Source: Clostridiaceae bacterium (GTDB lineage Bacteria > Bacillota > Clostridia > Acetivibrionales > DTU013). Taken from it: a DNA stretch of 35,914 nt. Made by a program: the position numbers and the translations under genes. Under the pieces are notes generated by a model. It made no database searches, was not told the origin of the DNA, and worked only from the letters and a program-made list of their open reading frames with translations. The DNA is taken from contig JAAYBT010000267.1 in assembly GCA_012730015.1 (NCBI GenBank), forward strand, positions 1-35,914, written 5' to 3'. This document shows, one piece after another, positions 25,115 to 34,600 of this stretch (position 1 is its first letter; each line of letters starts with the position of its first letter).

Positions 25115-26039
25115 TTTGGAAAAAATAGTTGAAACCACTGATGAATGGATATTGAAAAGGACAGGGATATCAGAAAGAAGGATTCTGGAAGAAGGCAAAC
25201 CAATTTATTCGATGGCTGTGGAAGCAGCCAAACAGGCACTTATCGACTCAGGTGTATCGCCTGAGGAAATTGATCTCATACTTGTAACCACATCTACACC
25301 TGATTATTTAACCCCGAACACGTCTTGTATCGTGCAAAAAGAAATTGGAGCTGAGAATGCAGCCGCGTTTGACTTGGTTGCGGCTTGTTCAGGGTTTATC
25401 TATGGAATGACTGTTGCGCAGCAATTTATTGAAACAGGATATTATCAAAATGTTCTTCTTGTTAGTAGTGAGGGCATGTCAAAAGCAATTGACTGGCAGG
25501 ATAGAAAGAATTGTGTTCTGTTCGGAGATGGAGCCGGTGCGGTTGTTTTGGGAAAGGTTGAGAAGGGCTATGGCATTCTATCTACTTACATCGGTTCAGA
25601 TGGAGCGGCGGGAGAATCAATAACAATACCTTGTCTTTATATGCCTAATGAGGAGCTGGAAAAGCGTAAAAACTTTAAAAATAAGGCTTCTATATGGCAG
25701 GATGGTCAAGAGGTTTTCAAATTTGCCGTCAAAATAATGCCAATGGCAACTGAAGAGGTCATAAAAAAAACAGATGTGAAGCTTGAGGATATAAGATATA
25801 TAATACCGCATCAGGCCAATATGCGTATTATTGAGAGTGCAGCAAGAAGGCTTGGTGTTGCGCTTGAAAAGGTTTACACTACCATAAAGAGGTTTGGTAA
25901 TATGTCTTCTGCTTCGATTCCAGTTGCCATGGCTGATGCCTACAGTAAAAAATGCTTAAAAAAGGGCGACAATCTTGTGGTTGTAGGCTTCGGTGGCGGA
26001 CTAACCTGGGGCTCTGCACTAATACGATGGAGCAAATAA
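25035..26039 (+). CDS. fabH: Beta-ketoacyl-ACP synthase III (FabH)
   Basis: Starts fatty-acid synthesis by condensing a short acyl-CoA with malonyl-ACP. It has 334 residues from ATG 25035, chosen because GGAGG lies 9 bases upstream and SVGILGIGSYVPERILTNSDL is the normal N terminus. The catalytic triad is Cys118 (AACSGFIYG), His259 (IIPHQANMRI) and Asn289 (GNMSSASIP). The final GGGLTWGSALIRW is typical. Its first 80 bp overlap the end of plsX in a different frame, an unusually long overlap, so its translation may depend on ribosomes finishing plsX. Confidence 0.97.
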   Translation: MLKKRSESVGILGIGSYVPERILTNSDLEKIVETTDEWILKRTGISERRILEEGKPIYSMAVEAAKQALIDSGVSPEEIDLILVTTSTPDYLTPNTSCIVQKEIGAENAAAFDLVAACSGFIYGMTVAQQFIETGYYQNVLLVSSEGMSKAIDWQDRKNCVLFGDGAGAVVLGKVEKGYGILSTYIGSDGAAGESITIPCLYMPNEELEKRKNFKNKASIWQDGQEVFKFAVKIMPMATEEVIKKTDVKLEDIRYIIPHQANMRIIESAARRLGVALEKVYTTIKRFGNMSSASIPVAMADAYSKKCLKKGDNLVVVGFGGGLTWGSALIRWSK

Positions 26040-26080
26040 GGCATGCAAATTGAGCAAATATGGTTAAACGAGGTAATTTT

Positions 26081-27022
26081 ATGGGGAAAATTGCATTTAT
26101 TTTTCCGGGTCAAGGGGCGCAATATATTGGTATGGGCAAGGAAATTGCTTCAGGATACAAATCATCCAATGATATATATGACGAAGCCTCTGAGGCGCTC
26201 GGCCAAGACATGAGAAAGATTATATTTGATGGTGATGAAGAAACGTTGAAGCTCACTGAGAATACGCAACCGGCGATTGTAACTACCAGCATTGCATGTC
26301 TTCAGCCATTACTCGAAAGGGGAATCAAGCCAGATTACACGGCAGGCTTGAGTTTGGGTGAATATTCAGCACACGTTGCGTCAGGTACAATTGATTTCAA
26401 AACGGCAGTATCTCAAGTTAGAAAAAGGGGCAAATTCATTCAAGAGGTTGTGCCTCTTGGGATAGGCACTATGGCGGCAATAATAGGTCTTGGTGCAGAG
26501 GATGTTGAGGAATGTTGTAAAAGGGCATCTGATGTTGGAGTAGTAGAGCCTGCTAATTATAATTGTCCTGGACAGATATCCATATCCGGAGAGGTTAAGG
26601 CAGTTGAAAAGGCAGTGGAGCTATGCACCGAAAAAGGCGCAAGAAGAACTATAATGCTTGCTGTCAGCGCACCATTTCATTGTAGCCTACTGAAGCCTGC
26701 TGGAGATCTGCTTGATGCTGAAATGGAAGGTGTTGAATTTTCGGATTTTATGTTTCCGCTGATAGCAAATGTAGATGCAAGGGTGGTAGAATCATCTTCC
26801 ATGATTAGAAACACTTTAGTTAAGCAGGTTAGCAGCCCTGTCATGTGGGAGAATTCAATACGATTGATGCTTGATAATGGTGTAGACACATTTATTGAAA
26901 TAGGCCCGGGCAAAGTTCTTAGCGGATTTGTGAAAAAATGCAGCAAAGAAGCCAGGATCTTCAACATAGAGGATGAAGAATCACTAAAAAGAACTCTTGA
27001 GGGAATAGATGAAATGGAATAG
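26081..27022 (+). CDS. fabD: Malonyl-CoA:ACP transacylase (FabD)
   Basis: Loads malonyl groups onto ACP. It has 313 residues from ATG 26081, which has GAGGT six bases upstream and gives the canonical MGKIAFIFPGQGAQYIGMG; the longer frame from 26060 is unsupported. The nucleophile is Ser91 in GLSLGEYSA and the catalytic His200 lies in SAPFHCSLL. EIGPGKVLSGFVKK near the end is typical of the family. It is sixteen bases ahead of fabG and 41 bp after fabH. Confidence 0.97.
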   Translation: MGKIAFIFPGQGAQYIGMGKEIASGYKSSNDIYDEASEALGQDMRKIIFDGDEETLKLTENTQPAIVTTSIACLQPLLERGIKPDYTAGLSLGEYSAHVASGTIDFKTAVSQVRKRGKFIQEVVPLGIGTMAAIIGLGAEDVEECCKRASDVGVVEPANYNCPGQISISGEVKAVEKAVELCTEKGARRTIMLAVSAPFHCSLLKPAGDLLDAEMEGVEFSDFMFPLIANVDARVVESSSMIRNTLVKQVSSPVMWENSIRLMLDNGVDTFIEIGPGKVLSGFVKKCSKEARIFNIEDEESLKRTLEGIDEME

Positions 27023-27037
27023 GGGGAGATTGATAAA

Positions 27038-27781
27038 ATGCTCTTGCAAGGGAAAACTGCTGTAATAACAGGTTCTGCCAGGGGTCTTGGCAAGGCAATT
27101 GCATTGAAGCTTGCGTCTTTAGGCGCAAATATCGTGCTAAATGATATTTTGGCCTCGGATTCACTGGACGAAACAGCAGAGGAATTTAGAAGGGCAGGCT
27201 ATAAGGTTGCCGTTACCAGAGGCGATGTGCGAAATGTAGATGATGTAAAGGCTATGGTTGCTGCGGCTGTCGAGGCTTTTGGAAGCGTGGATATCCTTGT
27301 AAACAATGCAGGTATAACCAAGGATAAGCCTATGGCAATGATGTCTGAGGAGGATTGGGATTCAGTTTTGGATATCAACCTTAAAGGATCCTTTCTCTGC
27401 ACCAAATTTGCTGTAAAACAGATGATTAAGCAGAAGTATGGCCGCATTGTGAACATAGCTTCCATAGCGGGAAGATACGGTAATAAGGGGCAGGCCAACT
27501 ACTCCGCTTCAAAGGCTGGACTTATTGGGCTGACCAAGACTACCGCTAAAGAGTTTGCATCCAGAGGTGTGACCTGCAATGCAGTAGCACCTGGTTTGAT
27601 AAAGAGCAAAATGACAGATGTGCTTTCTGATGAAGTAAGGAATAGTTATTTTGAGAACATACCACTCGGCAGGTTCGGGACACCTGAAGATGTGGCAGGT
27701 GTTGTCGCATTTCTTGCTTCCGACGAGGCATCCTATGTAACAGGTCAGGTAATAAATATTGACGGCGGACTTTTTATGTAA
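27038..27781 (+). CDS. fabG: 3-oxoacyl-ACP reductase (FabG)
   Basis: NADPH-dependent short-chain dehydrogenase/reductase that reduces 3-oxoacyl-ACP. It has 247 residues, the standard length. Cofactor motif TGSARGLGKAIA is near residue 11, followed by NNAGITKD. The catalytic residues are Ser142, Tyr155 and Lys159 (YSASK). The C terminus SYVTGQVINIDGGLFM is typical. GGGGGAG lies ahead of the start. The gap to acpP (106 bp) is large for this operon and holds two hairpins. Confidence 0.96.
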   Translation: MLLQGKTAVITGSARGLGKAIALKLASLGANIVLNDILASDSLDETAEEFRRAGYKVAVTRGDVRNVDDVKAMVAAAVEAFGSVDILVNNAGITKDKPMAMMSEEDWDSVLDINLKGSFLCTKFAVKQMIKQKYGRIVNIASIAGRYGNKGQANYSASKAGLIGLTKTTAKEFASRGVTCNAVAPGLIKSKMTDVLSDEVRNSYFENIPLGRFGTPEDVAGVVAFLASDEASYVTGQVINIDGGLFM

Positions 27782-27805
27782 TAATATCTTTATGAGAAAG
27801 CTGTG

Positions 27806-27866
27806 CCTGGAAAATGGATGTAAAAAGGCATAACTTTTCCGGGTAATTATTATATATTAATTACCC
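27806..27866 (+). promoter_or_regulatory. Two hairpins sharing GGG before acpP
   Basis: Hairpin A pairs CCTGGAAAA (27806-27814) with TTTTCCGGG (27835-27843), 9 bp with one G-U. Hairpin B pairs GGGTAATTA (27841-27849) with TAATTACCC (27858-27866), 9 bp. They share GGG at 27841-27843, so both cannot be complete together. B ends 4 bases before the acpP ribosome site, and no T-run follows. Confidence 0.5.
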
Positions 27867-27887
27867 ACTTGGGAGGGAGGTGAGTGT

Positions 27888-28115
27888 ATGGCTTTTGAAA
27901 AAGTTAAGAAAATTATTGTAGAGCAACTAGGAGTTGAGGATGAAGAGGTAACAATGGAATCTTCCTTCATAGACGATTTAGGTGCGGATTCGCTTGATAT
28001 CGTTGAATTAATCATGGCTCTCGAAGAGGAGTTTGATATTGAGATTCCTGACAGCGAGGCTGAAAAGATAGCAACCGTTGGGAACGCCGTCGATTACATT
28101 AAAAATAACACATAA
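27888..28115 (+). CDS. acpP: Acyl carrier protein
   Basis: Small acidic carrier of growing acyl chains, 75 residues, full length. The phosphopantetheine attachment site is Ser35 in [20 protein letters not shown]. The ribosome site GGGAGGGAGG (27871-27880) is the strongest in the operon, which suits a highly expressed protein. It follows fabG and is closed by a strong terminator, so it can accumulate as a short stable message. It supplies the substrate for FabD, FabG, FabH, FabF and PlsX. Confidence 0.98.
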   Translation: MAFEKVKKIIVEQLGVEDEEVTMESSFIDDLGADSLDIVELIMALEEEFDIEIPDSEAEKIATVGNAVDYIKNNT

Positions 28116-28143
28116 AAAAAGTCCCTCAAAAGGGACTTTTTTT
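28114..28143 (+). terminator. Intrinsic terminator after acpP
   Basis: A 13-bp stem with core AGTCCCT/AGGGACT and a CAAA loop ends in seven T. The A-run on the left also lets it work in reverse. It overlaps the acpP stop codon by two bases and separates acpP from fabF. Confidence 0.92.
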
Positions 28144-28180
28144 ATGCAGGTTACCATTGTACTGTAATAAGGGATATCAA

Positions 28181-28209
28181 TTGCAAGATTTCAGATATAT
28201 TCTTGTATT
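28181..28209 (+). promoter_or_regulatory. Possible promoter of fabF
   Basis: TTGCAA, a 17-bp spacer, then TGTATT (4 of 6 to consensus), about 40 bp before fabF. The terminator upstream makes a separate promoter plausible, but the -10 is weak. Confidence 0.35.
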
Positions 28210-28249
28210 TTCACATAAATTTAATGGTTTGTTACCAGGGGGTATAATA

Positions 28250-29488
28250 ATGAAGAAACGAGTTGTTATAACGGGTATGGGTGTTGTGCATTCATTGGGT
28301 CTTAACATCGACGATTTTTGGGGAGCGATAAAGAAAGGGAAATCAGGAATCAGCTTGTTAACGAAATTTGACACGACAAATTATGATGCTAAAGTCGCAT
28401 CGTCTATTTCAAATTTTGAACCAACAGATTATATTGATAAAAAAGAAGCAAAAAGGATGGATGCATTCACTCAATATGCTTTGGCGGCAGCTAAAATGGC
28501 AATGGAGATGTCAGGCCTTAATATGGAAAACGAAGACAGCTTTAGGTCCGGAGTTATTATCGGGTCCGGAATAGGCGGAATACAAACATTGGAGGATCAG
28601 CATCAGGTGCTTGCTACAAAAGGGCCTGGCAGGGTCAGCCCATTTTTTATTACATCTATGATAGCAAATATGGCGGCAGCAAGAATTGCTATTGAATACA
28701 ATTTACAAGGCTTCAACGAATGTGTAATAACAGCCTGTGCGTCAGGAAACAATGCAATCGGGGACGCTTTCAAGGTAATACAACGCGGAGATGCAGACAT
28801 AATGGTGACGGGAGGTGCAGAATCTGCAATCACACCTCTTTCCTTTGCCGGCTTCTGCTCGAATAAGGCTTTTACAACAAATCCTGACCCAGCTACTGCC
28901 TGCAGGCCATTTGATATTGACCGTGACGGCTTTGTCATGGGAGAGGGCGCCGGAGTGCTTGTGATTGAAGAGCTTGAGCATGCGCTCAAACGTGATGCAG
29001 TAATACTGGGCGAAATTGCGGGCTACGGCTGCACCTGTGATGCATATCACATCACTGCGCCGCATCCTGATGGCATTGCCGGTATCAGATCTATGCAGAT
29101 GGCAATAGCTGATGCAGGTATTCAGCCTGAAGATATAGGGTATATAAATGCTCATGGCACCTCGACACCCTTGAATGATGTTAGTGAGACAAGGGTAATT
29201 AAGGGAGCTTTTGGTGACCATGCCAAGAAGCTAGCTGTAAGCTCCACAAAATCTATGACAGGGCATCTTCTTGGAGCAGCTGGTGCAGTTGAGGCAATAA
29301 TTACAGCGTTAGCCTTAAGGGACAGATTTGTGCCTCCTACAATTAACCTGGTTAATCAGGATCCCGAATGCGACCTGGACTATGTTGCTAATAAGGGCAG
29401 AAGCGAAGACATAAAGTATGCCTTGTCCAACGCACTTGGCTTCGGAGGGCACAATGCAGCGATTATTTTGAAAAAATATGTCTCATAG
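28250..29488 (+). CDS. fabF: Beta-ketoacyl-ACP synthase II (FabF)
   Basis: Elongates acyl-ACP by condensation with malonyl-ACP. It has 412 residues from ATG 28250, with GGGGG seven bases upstream and the normal [13 protein letters not shown] opening; the frame reaches back to 28157 without support. The catalytic set is Cys163 (TACASG), His302 ([11 protein letters not shown]) and His339 (GHLLGAAG), nearly the E. coli numbering. After the active-site glycine it reads NNAIG, where relatives often have a TH or VH pair. The C terminus [14 protein letters not shown] is typical. It is separated from acpP by a terminator. Confidence 0.97.
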   Translation: MKKRVVITGMGVVHSLGLNIDDFWGAIKKGKSGISLLTKFDTTNYDAKVASSISNFEPTDYIDKKEAKRMDAFTQYALAAAKMAMEMSGLNMENEDSFRSGVIIGSGIGGIQTLEDQHQVLATKGPGRVSPFFITSMIANMAAARIAIEYNLQGFNECVITACASGNNAIGDAFKVIQRGDADIMVTGGAESAITPLSFAGFCSNKAFTTNPDPATACRPFDIDRDGFVMGEGAGVLVIEELEHALKRDAVILGEIAGYGCTCDAYHITAPHPDGIAGIRSMQMAIADAGIQPEDIGYINAHGTSTPLNDVSETRVIKGAFGDHAKKLAVSSTKSMTGHLLGAAGAVEAIITALALRDRFVPPTINLVNQDPECDLDYVANKGRSEDIKYALSNALGFGGHNAAIILKKYVS

Positions 29489-29525
29489 GTATAGAAAAAA
29501 TATGGATAAAGAATTATAATTGGAC

Positions 29526-29554
29526 TAAAGGCGGGTTAAGCTCACCCGCCTTTA
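29526..29554 (+). promoter_or_regulatory. GC-rich hairpin upstream of rnc
   Basis: An 11-bp perfect stem (TAAAGGCGGGT with ACCCGCCTTTA) closes a 7-nt loop 20 bases before the rnc start. Only three T lie at the 3' foot. It may be a weak terminator after fabF or a leader structure for rnc. Confidence 0.6.
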
Positions 29555-29574
29555 ACATATAGATGGAGGAAACG

Positions 29575-30309
29575 ATGAGCAGAGATTTTGTTATGGAAAA
29601 CACGGAGCTATTATTGAAATTGGAGGCAGTAATCCAATATTCTTTTAATGATAAAAAAAAGCTGCTGCTTGCGCTAACTCATAGTTCTTTTGCAAATGAG
29701 AAAAGAACTCTCGGACTGACTAGTAATGAAAGGCTTGAGTTCCTTGGGGATGCAGTTCTAAATATAGTTACGAGCGAATATATATACAAGAATTTTCCCG
29801 ACCTGCCGGAGGGCGAAATGACTAAGACTAGAGCGGCTATTGTGTGTGAATCTTCCTTGATGAAATGTGCCACTGGTATTGATCTTGGTGGATATCTTTT
29901 TCTGGGTAAGGGAGAGGAGAATACTGGAGGAAGAAACCGAACCTCAATTCTATCGGATGCCTTTGAGGCTCTGATAGGAGCTATCTATTTAGATGGAGGT
30001 ATGACACAGGCAAGGGAATTCATTTTGAGGGCGATGAAGGAATTACTTGAGGATTATCGAAATAATGAGCTTTTCATTGACTATAAGACACGCTTTCAGG
30101 AGACAATTCAAAAGCATGGAGATAAGCGAATAAGCTACAGTATTCTTGATGAAAAGGGCCCCGACCACGACAAAGTGTTTTTTGCCCAGGTTCGTGTGGA
30201 TGACAAGATATATGGCAAGGGGAAGGGGAAAAACAAAAAGGAAGCAGAGCAAAATGCCGCCAAGGCGGCGCTGGAAAATTGCAGGGGTAGCAATGAAGGA
30301 CGAGTGTAG
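29575..30309 (+). CDS. rnc: Ribonuclease III
   Basis: Endonuclease that cuts double-stranded RNA in rRNA and mRNA processing. It has 244 residues from ATG 29575, chosen because GGAGG at 29565-29569 lies five bases upstream; the in-frame ATG at 29563 overlaps that site. The signature NERLEFLGDAVL is at residues 51-62, with the second metal site region DAFEALIGAIYLDGG. A double-stranded RNA-binding domain (about 172-238) ends with GKGKNKKEAEQNAAKAAL. The last 17 bp overlap the radical SAM gene. Confidence 0.97.
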   Translation: MSRDFVMENTELLLKLEAVIQYSFNDKKKLLLALTHSSFANEKRTLGLTSNERLEFLGDAVLNIVTSEYIYKNFPDLPEGEMTKTRAAIVCESSLMKCATGIDLGGYLFLGKGEENTGGRNRTSILSDAFEALIGAIYLDGGMTQAREFILRAMKELLEDYRNNELFIDYKTRFQETIQKHGDKRISYSILDEKGPDHDKVFFAQVRVDDKIYGKGKGKNKKEAEQNAAKAALENCRGSNEGRV

Positions 30310-31318
30310 AATTATACCTATTTTTGTTCCTCATAAAGGCTGTCCAAATGATTGTATATTCTGCAACCAGAAAAAAATCAGCGGACAGCTTCAGGAAATG
30401 ACTGCCGAGGAAATACCGCAGATCATTGAAGCACATCTTAGTACAATGAAGCAGGATTCCCATATCGAAATCGCATTTTACGGTGGCAGCTTCACAGCCA
30501 TTGATAAATCTATGCAGGAAAGCTTTTTAAAAGAAGCGTCCCCTTATTTGACTAAGAACAGAGTTGCGCAGATAAGGCTGTCGACCAGGCCTGATTGCAT
30601 TGATCAGGATAATCTCCAGATGCTTTGGAAATATGGTGTCAGAACCATTGAGCTGGGTGTCCAGAGCATGGACGAAGAAGTGCTCTCAGCAAGCTGCCGC
30701 GGACATGATGCAGCTTGTGTTTACAGCGCTGCTTCTCTTATAAAGAATATGGGGTTTAAACTGGGGATGCAGACAATGACAGGGCTTCCCGGCGACACAA
30801 GGGATAAAAGCCTCACTACTGCCCGAAAAGTAATTTCTATGGCGCCTGAGATAGTTAGAATTTATCCGGTGCTGGTTATCAAGGGTACCGAACTGGAAAG
30901 ACAGTATATTAAGGGCAATTATTTGCCGCAAAGGCTTGAGGAGGCGGTAGAGCTTTGTGCCGAGCTGCTTAAGCTATATGAAAGCAATAATATTAAGGTT
31001 ATTCGGATAGGGCTTCAAGCAACTGCTAATATAAACGAAGACTCCCAGTCGGACGTTGCAGCGGGTCCAGTACATCCAGCCTTCAGGCAGCTGGTAGAGT
31101 CCCGGTTGATGCTGGAAAAGGTTGAGACAGCGATTGAAAGGCAAGGCCTTGCAGGTTCGCCAAGGCTTGTTATTTATACAGGCGTTTCAAATATATCAAA
31201 CGTTGTCGGGCAAAATAAGTCAAATATAGAAATATTGAAAAGAAAATATGCAATCAGAGATATTAAAGTATCACCTTGTCAACAGCTGTCGAAAGAAGTA
31301 ACCGTCAGTGCCATGTAA
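30293..31318 (+). CDS. Elp3-like radical SAM protein without acetyltransferase domain
   Basis: 341-residue predicted radical SAM enzyme. The cluster cysteines are C17, C21 and C24 (GCPNDCIFC), followed by the SAM-site FYGGSFTAI and the LSTRPDCID and IELGVQSMDEEVL segments characteristic of the Elp3/MiaB-like group. It lacks the GNAT acetyltransferase domain of true Elp3, so tRNA modification is possible but unproven. The start at 30293 has AGGGG just upstream and gives an N terminus with the cysteines in place; the frame is open back to 30146 inside rnc. It overlaps rnc by 17 bp, so translation is probably coupled. Clostridial genomes often carry this gene between rnc and smc. Confidence 0.85.
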   Translation: MKDECRIIPIFVPHKGCPNDCIFCNQKKISGQLQEMTAEEIPQIIEAHLSTMKQDSHIEIAFYGGSFTAIDKSMQESFLKEASPYLTKNRVAQIRLSTRPDCIDQDNLQMLWKYGVRTIELGVQSMDEEVLSASCRGHDAACVYSAASLIKNMGFKLGMQTMTGLPGDTRDKSLTTARKVISMAPEIVRIYPVLVIKGTELERQYIKGNYLPQRLEEAVELCAELLKLYESNNIKVIRIGLQATANINEDSQSDVAAGPVHPAFRQLVESRLMLEKVETAIERQGLAGSPRLVIYTGVSNISNVVGQNKSNIEILKRKYAIRDIKVSPCQQLSKEVTVSAM

Positions 31319-31319
31319 G

Positions 31320-31377
31320 AAATCAGGGTGTGGTTAACAGGCGCGGTTAATAATCTGGTACAGGTTACTCCTGATTT
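31320..31377 (+). terminator. Possible terminator after the radical SAM gene
   Basis: AAATCAGG (31320-31327) pairs with CCTGATTT (31370-31377) around a 42-nt loop, followed by a moderately T-rich stretch. The long loop and broken T-run make it a weak candidate. Confidence 0.3.
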
Positions 31378-31559
31378 ATCTTTATACTTTTCAAAACCCC
31401 TAAAATTTGTTGCTTATTCTCATCAAACACTTTTTCATCCACAAATATAGAAACTCCATGAAATCCTTCTTCCAAAACTATATATACTGTTATGATTCCT
31501 TCGGACCGGCTATATCGGTATATTAAAAAGAAATAATATTGAATATGTCTCCAATTATG
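31365..31559 (-). pseudogene. C-terminal remnant of an unknown protein
   Basis: A minus-strand frame of 64 codons runs from just after a TAA (31560-31562) to a TAA stop at 31365-31367. It contains no ATG and no ribosome site, yet reads like protein: IYRYSRSEGIITVYIVLEE, then FHGVSIFVDEKVFDENKQQ and ILGVLKSIKINQE. The alternating hydrophobic strands and final ILxxLKSIKI helix resemble the C terminus of small lipoprotein domains of the DcrB/PsbP type; this likeness is a memory-based guess. It lies between two plus-strand genes and overlaps the smc promoter, so it is probably a decayed gene missing its front part. Confidence 0.45.
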
Positions 31560-31566
31560 TTAAAAT
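31539..31566 (+). promoter_or_regulatory. Promoter of smc
   Basis: TTGAAT, a 16-bp spacer, then TAAAAT, 34 bp before the TTG start of smc. Confidence 0.5.
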
Positions 31567-31600
31567 GAATATGCACTTTACGACAAACGGAGGTCTTCAA

Positions 31601-34600
31601 TTGTACTTAAAACGTCTTGACATGCAAGGTTTTAAATCATTTTCAGAAAAAATCAGCCTTGATTTTAGCGCCGGAATCACCGCAGTCGTCGGGCCGAATG
31701 GCAGCGGGAAAAGCAATATCGCAGATGCCATCAGATGGGTTTTGGGCGAACAAAGTGTCAAGACACTGCGTGGAAGCAAGATGGAGGATGTTATCTTTGC
31801 CGGCACGGAGCACAGAAAGCCGCTAGGCTTTGCCGAGGTTTCAATTACACTGGACAATTCCGATTCCTTATTACCGATAGATTTCAACGAGGTCACTGTT
31901 ACCCGCAGGGTATTTCGTTCAGGCGAGAGCGAATACCTGATCAATAAGTCAGCCTGCAGATTGAAGGATATTACTGAGCTGTTTCTGGACACCGGCATGG
32001 GCAAGGACGGCTATTCTGTCATTGGGCAGGGAAGGGTTGACGAGATTCTGAGCTCTCGTTCGGAGGACAGGAGGCTTATTTTTGAAGAAGCATCAGGAAT
32101 CATGAAATATAAGGTCAGGAAGCATGATGCTGAAAAAAAACTGGAGCTTACCAGACAGAATGTAGAGCGCATTAATGATATTATTAGCGAGCTGGAAGCA
32201 CAGCTTGCGCCTTTGAAGGAACAGTCTGAAAATGCCCGAAGATATCTTAATCTCAGAGAAAGCTTGAAAGAGCTTGAAATCAATGTATATCTTGAAAGCA
32301 TGGATAAGTATAATGCCAAATTGTCTGAGTTTGAGGCGCAATATAAAACTGTAAAGGATAATGTTGAGGCTGAGAATAGAAAGCTCGACGAAATTAATGA
32401 ATCCAATAAAGAAAAGACCGAGCTTCTCAAATCCTTTGATCTGAAGCTTGAAGTAGCCAGGCAAAGATATCATGAGCTGGACTCCATTCTTGAGCACTGC
32501 AATTCCGATATTAAGCTTAACGATGAGAAAATCGCTAATTTGCAGCAAAACATTCAGAGGCTAGATTCCGAAAATGCAGAGCTGAAGGAAAAGATTGATG
32601 GACTTGATGCGGAGGAAGCAGGGAAGCAGGGTAAGCTCAAGTATCTTGAAAAACAGCTGGAAACCTATAGCAGTAAGCTTGCCGAATACGAGACTCAAAT
32701 GGCCCAACTGCTTAAGACATTGGACGAAAACGAAAGACATATTGAACTGCTAAAGACAGCGATTATGGACAAGATGGACATCCAAACAGATAAAAAAATG
32801 CAGATCGGTAATGTTGAAGCCCACATCGAGAACATGCACAAACGTCAAAAAGCAATCGATAGCGAGGTTTATCAACACATAGTTGAAAGTGATGGGGAAA
32901 AGATAAAGAAAGAGGATTTGATCGAGAGCATTCGGCATGCTTCAGAGCAGATACGCAGGCAAAAGGAAAAGCTGCAGGCTTTATTCGGCGAACGGGATGA
33001 ATCGGATAAAATGCTCGAGGAGCTTCGTATCAAGCAGACCAAGCTAAAATCTGACGTTCAGTATAAAATCTCTAGAGTAAGAACCCTCAAAGAGATGGAG
33101 CAAAACCTGGAAGGCTACTACAGAAGTGTTAGAGAGGTTTTGCAGGCAAGCCGCGAATCCGCGGGTTTCGGTAAAGGGATACATGGAGCATTAGCACAGC
33201 TGATAACGGTTGATAAGAAGTATGAGACAGCAATTGAGATAACGCTTGGCAGTGCGCTACAAAATATAGTTACGCAAAGCGAAGAGGATGCTAAAAGAGC
33301 TATAGAGTATTTGAAGAAAAACAGAATGGGCCGCGCCACATTTCTACCGATTAGCGCAGTAAAGGGGAAAGGCTTTGATGCTAATACACTAAACAGCATA
33401 AAAAAATGTGAGGGTTATTGTGGTATTGCCTGTGAGCTTGTCGGCGCAGATCCGGCTTATAACGCAGTTATTACAAGTCTTCTGGGGAAGGTTGTAGTTG
33501 TTGATTCTCTGGATAATGCTATAAAAATAGCTAGATCCTTTGGCTACTCATTTAGAATAGTAACGCTGGAGGGAGATTTACTCAGTACAGGCGGCTCAAT
33601 GTCCGGAGGCAGCAGCGAAAACAAAGGCACCGGCATTTTGAGCAGGAGCAGGGAGATTAACGAGCTCAATGCTGAGCTACAGGCCTTGAAGGGAACAGAA
33701 AAGCAACTGGAGAATGACATTAAGCAGCTGACAGATGATATTGCTCAGATAAATCAGGATATCTCATCCGGTGAAGGTGAACTAAAAAACAATGAACTGG
33801 TTAAGATAAGGGACGAGAGCAACTTGGCGCAGGTCGAGGAAAATATAAGCAGGCTTTCTGCCAGGATGGAAATGCTCAAACAGGAGAAGGAACAGCTGCA
33901 AAGGCAGATTAGCGATATTGAGGATGAGCTGGCTAAGTATCGTCATGAGCTTGAAGAAATTGAGCTGGAAATAAAAGATGCTAAGGATACTGTTGCCAAG
34001 CACCAGGAGAAGAACAAGGAGGATCAAGCGGTGCGAGATGCACTCCATGCCGACATCACAGACTTCAAGATTTCTGTGAATTCTATTGTTGAGAGTATCG
34101 AAGCTGCTAAGGAGAATTCGGAGCGCCTTGTAACTGAGAAGGAATCTATTGTCAAAAGCATGGCAAGGAAGGAAAGCGACAAAGGCAAGGCTATTAGTGA
34201 AATTGCAAGCCTGCAGCAGAAAAATGAAGGTCTAAACGAACAGATTAATAAGCATAATCAGGAGAAGACCGGCAAGACACTTGAGCTGGACAGGCTGACC
34301 GAGGAGAGGAAAATCCTCGAGGAAGACAGCTTCGATATTGTTAATAAAATTAACAACACAAATAAAACGATATTGCTCTTGCAGGAGGAGTATTCAAGAG
34401 TCGAGATCAAGAAAGCAAAGATTGAAACTGAAATGGACGCCTTACAGGATAGAATGTGGAATGAATATGAGATTACATATTCAGCGGCAGAACAGTTGAA
34501 GAAGGATATTGGCAGTATAACAAAAGCCCAAAGAGAGATTAATGAGCTGAAAAATGCCATTAAGGAGCTGGGAGCTGTTAATGTTGCTTCTATCGAGGAC

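Noticed and set aside
28229-28249. TACCAGG followed by TATAATAAT upstream of fabF, partly like the FapR box at 23322
   Set aside because: The second half-site is displaced by three extra G, so the palindrome is broken. The match largely coincides with the fabF ribosome site.
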